The position numbers were made by a program, and so were the translations under genes. From a virus, in the IMG/VR virus record IMGVR_UViG_3300046820_000486, positions 1 through 43,819 of that record: a stretch of DNA of 43,819 bases, one strand, 5' to 3'. Under the pieces are notes generated by a model. That model did no database searches. It was not told the origin of the DNA and saw only the letters and a list, made by a program, of their open reading frames with translations. Positions 21,911 to 28,924 of this stretch are shown one piece after another (the stretch's first letter is position 1; each line of letters begins with the position of its first letter).

Positions 21911-22335
21911 GTTTAGCAGATCCAGCATTTGAGTCTAACGTAATTGCCTTATTAAAAGGCATTTACGATAATATAGGTGGTGGTGGCGGATTACCATATA
22001 CATCTGTATCCGGTACTTTTTATCAGCGTGCTAGTGATGATTCAGTGGTTATTAATGAATTATATAATAACTCACCATATGAACTCTCTATAAATGGTAA
22101 TGTAGGAGGTCAAATAATATTTAGCACAGATCTTAACTCAGAGTTAAGTAAAACACTTATTTTTTTAGGTCCCCCTTCACATTATGGTTGTACATTTCAG
22201 ATTCAGAATGATAATGATGACCCTATTGTAATAGTTGTAAGTTCAGTAAATGCTATAAATGATTCATTAGATCCAAGAGGTTTTGGATCTAATGGTAATG
22301 ACCCTATTAGTTTTGAAATAAGATTTTATCCCTAA
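21907..22335 (+). CDS. Small tail/fibre structural protein with Gly hinge (142 aa)
   Basis: Helical anchor (FESNVIALLKGIYDNI), then a GGGGG hinge at about residue 24, then a beta domain (LPYTSVSGTFYQRASDDSVVINELYN; GNVGGQIIFSTDL; KTLIFLGPPSHYGCTFQIQN). This anchor-hinge-head layout is the short form of the fibre design seen at 14792 and 18484. It probably sits on the tail or baseplate and is coupled to the upstream mini-gene. Confidence 0.65.
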   Translation: MSLADPAFESNVIALLKGIYDNIGGGGGLPYTSVSGTFYQRASDDSVVINELYNNSPYELSINGNVGGQIIFSTDLNSELSKTLIFLGPPSHYGCTFQIQNDNDDPIVIVVSSVNAINDSLDPRGFGSNGNDPISFEIRFYP

Positions 22336-22340
22336 GTCTA

Positions 22341-22655
22341 ATGGAAGCAGAGAGTTTGATGTTTACAGCTAAGGACGTTATAGGTATTATTATGTTAGCT
22401 GTATCTGTATTAGCAGCATATTTTGCATTAAAGAAAGATATAGAAAAAGCTACCGGTAAAATCAAAGATATTGATAACCAGTTATTACATAAAGAAACAA
22501 TAATTTATAAGCGTATGTCAGAGATTAAAGACGAGCAAAAGGCTGATCATGAAAAGTTATCAGTCAAGATTGATACTTTGAATCAGCATATGAACACAAT
22601 CAGCACCAGTCTTGCTGAACTTACAGGTTACATCAAAGCAAAAAAGGAAGATTAA
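22341..22655 (+). CDS. Membrane protein with coiled coil, holin-like (104 aa)
   Basis: One transmembrane helix near the N-terminus (about residues 12-31, VIGIIMLAVSVLAAYFALKK) is followed by a long charged coiled coil (KATGKIKDIDNQLLHKETIIYKRMSEIKDEQKADHEKLSVKIDTLNQHMN). This layout is common to some class-III-like holins and to phage membrane proteins with cytoplasmic stalks. Position after tail genes fits a lysis role, but no endolysin is seen in the window, so the call is tentative. A 7-bp AT-rich hairpin at 22654-22674 follows the stop. Confidence 0.6.
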   Translation: MEAESLMFTAKDVIGIIMLAVSVLAAYFALKKDIEKATGKIKDIDNQLLHKETIIYKRMSEIKDEQKADHEKLSVKIDTLNQHMNTISTSLAELTGYIKAKKED

Positions 22656-22682
22656 ACTTATACTAAGTAAGTTTATTAATGT

Positions 22683-22713
22683 TTTGGAGTTTAAAGTTTT
22701 ATACATATATTTG
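22683..22713 (+). promoter_or_regulatory. Textbook Bacteroidota promoter
   Basis: TTTG at 22683-22686, 19 bp, then TATATTTG at 22706-22713 (consensus TTTG-N19-TAnnTTTG). The leader then carries AAAACCAAC before the ATG at 22738. TTTGGAGTTTAAA resembles the box at 38681. Confidence 0.8.
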
Positions 22714-22737
22714 TATTAAACTTTAAAACCAACTTAT

Positions 22738-22953
22738 ATGAGTCAATCTGAAATTACTCCAGAAGAGTACGAATCAAGAAAAGCTGAGATGATGCTCCAT
22801 TTTCAAAAAGAAATGGAATTTCTAAAGGTTCAAAAAGAATACGAAACTCTTATCTCTGATATTGATGAACAACGTTTACGCAGAGCGTTAATTCAACAAA
22901 AGCTTGCTTCTGTTTACGCACCTGCTCCAGAAGAAGAATCCACTAAAGATTAA
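22738..22953 (+). CDS. Small coiled-coil protein (71 aa)
   Basis: MSQSEITPEEYESRKAEMMLHFQKEMEFLKVQKEYETLISDIDEQRLRRALIQQKL is one long charged helix with heptad-like spacing. A short Pro/Glu tail follows. First gene after a clear host-type promoter, so probably well expressed and leading the nuclease/packaging transcript. Small coiled coils in this position may act as packaging or scaffold partners; function unknown. Confidence 0.7.
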   Translation: MSQSEITPEEYESRKAEMMLHFQKEMEFLKVQKEYETLISDIDEQRLRRALIQQKLASVYAPAPEEESTKD

Positions 22954-22957
22954 TACA

Positions 22958-23329
22958 ATGGCTAGAGTAAATCAAGTACGTAAAACCGTGCGGATGGATC
23001 TTTGGAACATTGTTCGTTTTCAAATTGCTACGCACTGTACATTAAAAGAACTAAATGTATCAGATCTAGATTTGAACTGCTTGACTTTTTTAGCTTTAGG
23101 TGGTGAACAACCCTTGACAGAATTTTGTGATGCTGCTACCAAGAACAAGATTTTTGGTAGCAGTCAATCTGTTAGAAGTGCTATTACTAAAGCAGAAAAG
23201 AAAGACTTGGTTATAAAGAACGGAGGTTATAATAAACTAATCAAGTTAAATCCTGATTTAAAAATTCAAATTTCTGGTAATATATTGTTGGACTACAAAT
23301 TCGTAAGAGTTGAAAGCGAAAACGGTTAA
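22958..23329 (+). CDS. Possible winged-helix DNA-binding protein (123 aa)
   Basis: The ATG at 22958 (MARVNQVRKTVRMDLWNIVRFQ) is preferred over the longer frame because it starts 4 bp after the previous stop. LKELNVSDLDLNCLTFLAL is a helix pair. SSQSVRSAITKAEKKDLVIKNGGYNKLIKLNPDLKIQ has the length and order of a winged helix (recognition helix then a beta wing). It may regulate late genes or bind DNA near packaging genes. The motif is weak and I do not recognise the family. Confidence 0.65.
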   Translation: MARVNQVRKTVRMDLWNIVRFQIATHCTLKELNVSDLDLNCLTFLALGGEQPLTEFCDAATKNKIFGSSQSVRSAITKAEKKDLVIKNGGYNKLIKLNPDLKIQISGNILLDYKFVRVESENG

Positions 23330-23699
23330 TCAGTTAATTAAAGAACATTGCTCTGAGATAGAGAATAGTGAAGATATAGAAGAGATTCTATCGTTCTATT
23401 GGTCATATACAAGAAAGTTGATGGTGAATAAAGAACATCCTCTTCTTTTTTTAGTGGGTCTTGGAGAGTTTGCTATTAATAGAAAGAAGTTAGCGGGTAA
23501 AATAGCAAAGACGTATCAAGCAATAGCAAACTTAGATAAGAAAGATTATACGGGTATTGCAAAGTACACAGATCTAGAAAAGAGATTAGCTGCATATAAA
23601 GAACTACAGACTAAAAGTCATGAGTTGGTACATAAAAGAAATAGATTTAAACAATCATTATTAAATGATACAGAAGATCAAAACAATCTGGCAGAATAA
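23310..23699 (+). CDS. Hypothetical helical protein, TTG start (129 aa)
   Basis: Starts at TTG 23310 (read as Met), overlapping the previous gene by 20 bp; no upstream ATG is available. Helical throughout: NQLIKEHCSEIENSEDIEEILSFYWSY, then GEFAINRKKLAGKIAKTYQAIANL and a basic coiled-coil end (RLAAYKELQTKSHELVHKRNRF). It overlaps the next gene by 35 bp. Unrecognised; position suggests packaging or virion assembly. Confidence 0.65.
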   Translation: MKAKTVNQLIKEHCSEIENSEDIEEILSFYWSYTRKLMVNKEHPLLFLVGLGEFAINRKKLAGKIAKTYQAIANLDKKDYTGIAKYTDLEKRLAAYKELQTKSHELVHKRNRFKQSLLNDTEDQNNLAE

Positions 23700-23985
23700 G
23701 TGGTTGATTCTTGAAGGAGTAATAGGTTATTATTTCACCAAGAAGAAACATAAGAAGATTGCAGACTATAGAAAGAAAATCTGCAAAAGATGTCCTATAT
23801 ATGATATAGTGGGAACTAAATGTTTGGTACCGGGTACACAACCGTGTTGCGGTAGTTGCGGATGTTCTCTAGATTATAAAATACATAGTATGTCATCACA
23901 TTGTCCAGAAGGTCATTGGGAAGCTGTAATGTCTGAAGAAGACGAAGATAAACTAAACGCATACATAGATGGCACTGATATTTAA
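23665..23985 (+). CDS. Cys-rich zinc-binding protein (106 aa)
   Basis: Basic N-terminus with helix (WLILEGVIGYYFTKKKHKKIADYRKK), then a Cys cluster C-x-x-C (CKRC), KC, CCGSCGC, and a His/Cys pair (SSHCPEGHW). Together these suggest one or two zinc sites. The acidic end (SEEDEDKL) is short. Similar proteins occur upstream of terminase genes in Bacteroidota phages as I remember, with no known role. The 3' end overlaps the nuclease start by 17 bp. Confidence 0.7.
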   Translation: MIQKIKTIWQNKWLILEGVIGYYFTKKKHKKIADYRKKICKRCPIYDIVGTKCLVPGTQPCCGSCGCSLDYKIHSMSSHCPEGHWEAVMSEEDEDKLNAYIDGTDI

Positions 23986-24790
23986 ACCAGAAACACATAG
24001 TTATGTAAGCATTGATCCTAATGAGAATATCACATGGACTAGTGTAACTAGTGTTATATCCAAGTTTAAAAAACCTTTTGATGCAGAGACTATTGCTATA
24101 AAATCTTCTAAGAACAAGAAGGGTAAATGGTATGGTATGACACCAGAAGATATTAAAGAAGCTTGGAAAAACGAATCACAAAAAGCAATGAATCTTGGTA
24201 CATGGTATCATAACCAACGTGAAAAAGATTTGCTTTCTTGTGATACTATAAGTCGAGAAGATATAATTGTTCCTATAATAAAACCTATCGAAGAAGATGG
24301 ATTTAAAAAAGCTCCTGAACAAAAGCTTGGAGATGGTGTGTATCCTGAGCATTTGGTTTATCTTAAGTCTGCTGGTATATGTGGTCAGGCTGACCGCGTT
24401 GAAGTAATCAATGGAATAGTCAACGTATACGATTACAAAACCAACAAAGAAATCAAACTAGAGTCTTACATTAACTGGGAAGGCATCTCAGATAAGATGT
24501 TAGATCCTCTTAGTCATTTAGATGATTGCAATATAAATCATTACAATATTCAATTGAGTTTGTATATGTATATGATTCTAAAGCACAATCCTAAATTAAA
24601 ACCAGGAAAACTCGTAATAGAACATATACAGTTTAAAGAGGCAGGTAAAGATGCATATGACAATAGAGTTGTATACTATGATGAGTTTGGAGAACCTGTT
24701 GTGGATAAAGTTGTAACTTATGAACTACCTTATTTAAAATCCGAAGTTATAAGTATAATTAATTATTTAAGAGACAATGCCAATTCTTAA
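23969..24790 (+). CDS. PD-(D/E)XK nuclease, RecB/Cas4-like (273 aa)
   Basis: The family pattern is complete: GTWYH (G77, H81) then E127 in PEHLVYL, then GQADRVEVING (D142) and IVNVYDYKTNKE (D155, K157), then an amphipathic helix with Q195 and Y199 (NIQLSLYMYMIL). These are the RecB-family exonuclease motifs, including the QxxxY element. It probably trims DNA ends during recombination or packaging. It is immediately upstream of PhoH and TerL, a placement seen in other Bacteroidota phages. Good family confidence; substrate unknown. Confidence 0.85.
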   Translation: MALIFKPETHSYVSIDPNENITWTSVTSVISKFKKPFDAETIAIKSSKNKKGKWYGMTPEDIKEAWKNESQKAMNLGTWYHNQREKDLLSCDTISREDIIVPIIKPIEEDGFKKAPEQKLGDGVYPEHLVYLKSAGICGQADRVEVINGIVNVYDYKTNKEIKLESYINWEGISDKMLDPLSHLDDCNINHYNIQLSLYMYMILKHNPKLKPGKLVIEHIQFKEAGKDAYDNRVVYYDEFGEPVVDKVVTYELPYLKSEVISIINYLRDNANS

Positions 24791-25409
24791 TGAGAATATA
24801 GATCTTTTTAAGTGTTATGTAAGAGCATCTCACTTTACAAAGAAAGAAGAAGATAATGATACTTATCACAGAGCTTATGCATTTGCAGTACAATCATTAG
24901 CAGGAAAGATACTTACTTTTCATGTAATGACAGATTATGGTATGCTTAGATCAAGAGTTCCTATCTCTGAAATATTTATGGAGATACCAACAAGCGACAT
25001 ACCTTTTCATTTTAAGCAGTTGTGGGATTGCTTCTCTGAGAATGTTACTGTTACTACTTATGACTATCTATATGAAAAAAGATGTCAAGTAGTTTTAAAA
25101 GATGGTACTAAGATATGGGCGACCTATCTTATGACTGTAGATTGGTATAGGAATGCATATTCTGATGAACCTTCCGATTATAAGTGTGGACATATTCTAA
25201 TAGCAGATGATGGTTATCTACTATGTCAACCTAATAATAGAATATTCTGGAGAGATTCTAACTGGATTACTAAACCTTTTCCTGTAGAACCGTCTACATT
25301 TAAAGTAGATGAGCATATAGAATCTGTTGAAGCTCAGTCGGATAAATGGGTATCAGAAGATTCTAGTAGTTACTACTACGAAATAAAAGAAACAAAAAAT
25401 GACGATTAA
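24777..25409 (+). CDS. Hypothetical protein (210 aa)
   Basis: Unrecognised. Aromatic-rich and mixed: FKCYVRASHFTKKEEDNDTYHRAYAFAVQSLAGKILTFHVMT, then MLRSRVPISEIFMEIP, a TTYDYLYEKRCQVVLKDGTKIWATYLMTVDWY beta stretch and an acidic end. It overlaps both neighbours (14 bp with the nuclease, 11 bp with the next gene), so it is a fixed member of the packaging operon. The beta part around KDGTKIWATYLMTVDWY is the best conserved-looking segment. No function can be given. Confidence 0.7.
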   Translation: MPILNENIDLFKCYVRASHFTKKEEDNDTYHRAYAFAVQSLAGKILTFHVMTDYGMLRSRVPISEIFMEIPTSDIPFHFKQLWDCFSENVTVTTYDYLYEKRCQVVLKDGTKIWATYLMTVDWYRNAYSDEPSDYKCGHILIADDGYLLCQPNNRIFWRDSNWITKPFPVEPSTFKVDEHIESVEAQSDKWVSEDSSSYYYEIKETKNDD

Positions 25410-25917
25410 ATTATTTGATATACAGAATGGTGTAGTTGTTCCAACAGAACACTGCTACACACTAGATACACTAAAGAACTTAATGGATTCCTATCCTGAT
25501 AGTTACTTAAAAGTGTATCAATATTTATTCTACATGACATGTCCTAATCCGGATCTTAATCCTTTTTTCTATATGATGGAAGAAGATAAGGAAGAGATTA
25601 TTCTAGCAGAAATACAAGCAGAGTTTTCACCAGAAGATAATGGTATTCCTGCAGCTTTACATTTCTGTAGAAAGTTATACGAGACACCTACATCGCGAGC
25701 TTATAATGGTATTAAGAAGATGCTAGATAAACTTGCTGACTATATGGATAAAACACCTATTACTCACGGACGAGATGGGAACATTACCGCTTTGGTCTCT
25801 GCTGCTTCAAAATTCCAGCAAATCAGAGAGAGTTATAAAGGAGCGTACAAAGACTTACAAGATGAACAAACAAGCCACGTTAGAGGTGGACAAGGACTCG
25901 CATATGACCAAATGTAA
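25399..25917 (+). CDS. Terminase small subunit candidate by position (172 aa)
   Basis: MTIKLFDIQNGVVVPTEHCYTLDTLKNLMDSYPDSYLKVYQYLFYMTCPNPDLNPFF, then an acidic helix and a C-terminal helical half (AYNGIKKMLDKLADYMDKTPITHGRDGNITALVSAASKFQQIRESYKGAYKDLQDE) ending with HVRGGQGLAYDQM. The last part (helix, RDG loop, helix, then a Gly-rich tail) is compatible with an oligomerising small terminase, but no helix-turn-helix is obvious. The name rests on position upstream of TerL and is tentative. Confidence 0.6.
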   Translation: MTIKLFDIQNGVVVPTEHCYTLDTLKNLMDSYPDSYLKVYQYLFYMTCPNPDLNPFFYMMEEDKEEIILAEIQAEFSPEDNGIPAALHFCRKLYETPTSRAYNGIKKMLDKLADYMDKTPITHGRDGNITALVSAASKFQQIRESYKGAYKDLQDEQTSHVRGGQGLAYDQM

Positions 25918-26080
25918 TTTAACAGACTTCTTTTTATACTATAATGAGTTTAGAAAAGAATGGTTAGCAATACCTAGAGACAAGGTTGCTGAATTTATGA
26001 ATGATGCTTCTTTACCAAGTTCTCATAAAGATGTTGTATCTTTGATTAAAAGGATAGAAGATGGCAAAGCAAAACATTGA
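25904..26080 (+). CDS. Small hypothetical protein before PhoH (58 aa)
   Basis: The frame is open from 25733, but MTKCNLTDFFLYYNEFRKEWLAIP at 25904 has an AAGGA site 7 bp upstream and only a 14-bp overlap. The alternative ATG at 25862 would add 14 residues. The product is helical and ends RIEDGKAKH, overlapping the PhoH start by 20 bp. Unrecognised. Confidence 0.6.
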   Translation: MTKCNLTDFFLYYNEFRKEWLAIPRDKVAEFMNDASLPSSHKDVVSLIKRIEDGKAKH

Positions 26081-26723
26081 GAAGACTCCACCTAAAGGAG
26101 AAATTAATTTTTCACTAACTCTTTCAGAAGAGCAAAAGCGTGCTAAAGAGTTAATTTTACAAAGACCATTTAACTTTCTAATAGGTCAAGCAGGATCTGG
26201 TAAAACATTATTAGCTGTACAGATAGCATTAGATATGCTATTTAAGCGTAAGGTTAATAAGATTGTTATTACAAGACCTACTGTGTCCACAGAAGATAAT
26301 GGTTTTTTACCAGGATCTGAGAAAGAGAAAATGGAACCTTGGTTAGTTCCTATTAAGTCTAATATTCGTAAGGTCTATAATAAACCAGAGATACTTACAA
26401 AACTTGAAGAGAACGAATCTTTAGAGTTGGTATCACTTACACACTTTAGAGGTAGAACTTTTGAAGACTGTGTATGTATTGTAGATGAGTTTCAGAATTT
26501 GACTAAAGCACAATTACAAATGTGTGTGGGACGTCTAGGTAAGAATGCTACTATGATATTTACCGGTGATGCCCATCAGATAGATTTAAAATTTAAAAAT
26601 GATTCTGCTATCCATGATGTGTCAAAATTAGATAAGTCAGACTGGGTAAATAAGATTATCTTACATGATAATCATAGACATGAATCATTGAATGAGATCC
26701 TAAGATTATTGAATGAATACTAG
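26061..26723 (+). CDS. phoH: PhoH-family ATPase (220 aa)
   Basis: GQAGSGKT Walker A (residues 42-49), a TRPTVSTEDNGFLPG block (residues 71-85), RGRTFEDC (130-137), DEFQN Walker B (142-146), TGDAHQID (168-175 region) and a closing RHESLNEILRLL are all typical of the PhoH family. The protein is a P-loop ATPase, probably acting on RNA or DNA. PhoH genes occur widely in phages and their role is not settled. The gene overlaps TerL by 11 bp, so it belongs to the packaging operon. Very good family support. Confidence 0.85.
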   Translation: MAKQNIEKTPPKGEINFSLTLSEEQKRAKELILQRPFNFLIGQAGSGKTLLAVQIALDMLFKRKVNKIVITRPTVSTEDNGFLPGSEKEKMEPWLVPIKSNIRKVYNKPEILTKLEENESLELVSLTHFRGRTFEDCVCIVDEFQNLTKAQLQMCVGRLGKNATMIFTGDAHQIDLKFKNDSAIHDVSKLDKSDWVNKIILHDNHRHESLNEILRLLNEY

Positions 26724-28923
26724 TTTTATAGACATACCTACCTGGGATAGCGGTACCTGGACTACAACATCTTTTAATACAAGAGAAGAGTATACTGATT
26801 TTGTATTATCTGTATTTAAGGAACCGGGTCAGTATAACTTTGATGACACTAGCTTTCTATTTAATGAACAAGCTAGATTATTTAATAAGAACAGTATTTA
26901 CTGCACATCACCTCAAGGAAGTAAAGACTATAGAATATATTGGGATCACGAGAAGAATAAGTGTCGATATGGTGCAATCTATAAAAATGCTGGTAATACT
27001 TGGTACTTACCAAGAGACTACTACATGTGGTTGAACTTCTTACCCATCTTCAATAAAGAGATTCAAAGGTTTGGTTTCGCGGACGTGCGCGACGCACAGT
27101 ATCATATGGCATTGTACGAACTACTAGCAGAGTTACATTATAAGCATAGTTCTATACTTAAGAAACGTCAGATAGCTTCATCATACTACCATATGGGTAA
27201 GATGATTAATCAAATCTGGTTTGAAGAAGGTATCACTCTAAAAGTTGGTGCTAGTCTTAAAGACTATATCAATGATAAAGGTTCCTGGAAATTCTTGAAT
27301 GAATATGAAGCATTCTTAAATAAACATACCGCATGGTATCGTCCAATGAATCCTGGTAAAGTTTTGTTATGGCAACAAAAGATCGAAATAGTACAAGGTC
27401 CACAAAAGCGTAAAACAGAAGTTGGTCTTAAAGGTGTACTACAAGGAATGTCATTTGAGAAGGATCCGACAAACGGAGTCGGTGGACCATGCAAGTACTT
27501 CTTCCACGAGGAAGCTGGTATTGCTCCTAAGATGGATACAACATTTGAGTATATCCGTCCTGCTATGAGATCAGGTTTTGTAACAACCGGTATGTTTATT
27601 GCAGCAGGATCTGTGGGTGACTTGGATCAGTGTGAACCTCTAAAAGAGATGACACTCAGACCAGAACCAAATGATATCTATGCAGTAGAAACTAACTTAA
27701 TAGATTCAAAAGGTACTGTAGGTAAGTCAGGATTGTTTATTCCTGAGCAATGGTCAATGCCTCCATTTATTGATGAGTACGGTAATTCTAAAGTAGAAGA
27801 AGCACTTAAAGCATTAGATGAACAGTTTGAGAAGTGGAAGAAAGACCTTAGTCCTGAACAATATCAGTTGCGTATCTCTCAGCATCCTAGAAACATTGAA
27901 GAAGCGTTTGCTTATAGAAAGGTATCAATCTTTCCTTTGAATCTTATTGGTGCACAGATGCGTAGGATAGAAGAGAAAACTTATCCTACAGAGTTCTTAG
28001 ATATTTATAGAGATGAGAAGGGAGATGTAGATGTTAAACCAACGTCTAAGTTACCTATCATGGAATTTCCTGTTGATAAAAAACGTGAGGATAAAACTGG
28101 GGTATTTGTATGCTACGAAAGACCTGTAAAGAATCCGGAGTTTGGAATGTACTACGCATCTGTTGACCCCGTTGGTGAAGGTAAAACTACAACTTCAGAA
28201 TCATTGTGCTCTATATACGTATATAAAACAGCGGTAGAGGTAACCAGAAATGATGGTGAAAAGGTAGAGACTTTCATAGAAAGAGATAAGATAGTAGCTG
28301 CTTGGTGTGGTCGTTTTGATGATATTAATAAAACACACGAGCGTCTTGAATTAATTATAGAGTGGTATAACGCATGGACAATAGTAGAAAATAATATTTC
28401 TCAGTTCATTAACCACATGCTATATAGGAAGAAACAAAAGTATTTAGTTCAGAGATCACAAATATTATTTCTTAAAGACCTTGGTGCAAATGCTAATGTA
28501 TTCCAAGAGTATGGTTGGAAGAATACGGGTACCCTATTTAAAAGTCACATGCTTAGTTATGCAATTGACTTTCTTAAAGAAGAATTAGATGTAGAAACTA
28601 AGTCTGATGGCGATATCGTAAAAACAATTTATGGTGTAGAACGTATACCAGACCCTATGTTACTTACTGAAATGGCAGCTTATCAGGAAGGATTGAACGT
28701 CGATAGACTAGTATCGTTTGCTGCATTAATTGCATTTGCTAAAGTCCAACAAGCGAATCGTGGTTATAAAAAGAGATATGAGGAGACAGATAAGGCGAAA
28801 AAGTTGGATAAACGCGATAATTTCAGTAAATTGAATATGAGCCCGTTCCGTCATATTGGTGGATCCGGTTCTGCATTTAATGGAATGAAGATACCAAAAC
28901 AACCTTTTAGAAACTTAAGATAA
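26713..28923 (+). CDS. terL: Terminase large subunit (TerL)
   Basis: 736 residues. An ATPase domain carries an atypical Walker A (KKRQIASS at 150-157, no standard GxGKT) and Walker B KYFFHEEAG (261-269). The nuclease domain has candidate metal ligands D485 (YASVDPVGEGKTTTSESL), E559 (WTIVENN) and D664 (LNVDRLVSFAA). The order and the FFHEEAG and SVDPVGEGKTT strings match crAss-like and related Bacteroidota phage terminases as I recall them. It drives DNA into the prohead and cuts the concatemer. Start overlaps PhoH by 11 bp; stop is 1 bp before the portal. The basic C-terminus (KKRYEETDKAKKLDKRDN) may contact DNA or portal. Confidence 0.92.
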   Translation: MNTSFIDIPTWDSGTWTTTSFNTREEYTDFVLSVFKEPGQYNFDDTSFLFNEQARLFNKNSIYCTSPQGSKDYRIYWDHEKNKCRYGAIYKNAGNTWYLPRDYYMWLNFLPIFNKEIQRFGFADVRDAQYHMALYELLAELHYKHSSILKKRQIASSYYHMGKMINQIWFEEGITLKVGASLKDYINDKGSWKFLNEYEAFLNKHTAWYRPMNPGKVLLWQQKIEIVQGPQKRKTEVGLKGVLQGMSFEKDPTNGVGGPCKYFFHEEAGIAPKMDTTFEYIRPAMRSGFVTTGMFIAAGSVGDLDQCEPLKEMTLRPEPNDIYAVETNLIDSKGTVGKSGLFIPEQWSMPPFIDEYGNSKVEEALKALDEQFEKWKKDLSPEQYQLRISQHPRNIEEAFAYRKVSIFPLNLIGAQMRRIEEKTYPTEFLDIYRDEKGDVDVKPTSKLPIMEFPVDKKREDKTGVFVCYERPVKNPEFGMYYASVDPVGEGKTTTSESLCSIYVYKTAVEVTRNDGEKVETFIERDKIVAAWCGRFDDINKTHERLELIIEWYNAWTIVENNISQFINHMLYRKKQKYLVQRSQILFLKDLGANANVFQEYGWKNTGTLFKSHMLSYAIDFLKEELDVETKSDGDIVKTIYGVERIPDPMLLTEMAAYQEGLNVDRLVSFAALIAFAKVQQANRGYKKRYEETDKAKKLDKRDNFSKLNMSPFRHIGGSGSAFNGMKIPKQPFRNLR

Positions 28924-28924
28924 T

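Noticed and set aside
11500-22335. Diversity-generating retroelement acting on fibre genes
   Set aside because: No reverse transcriptase gene and no template/variable repeat pair was seen in the window. A locus outside the window cannot be excluded.
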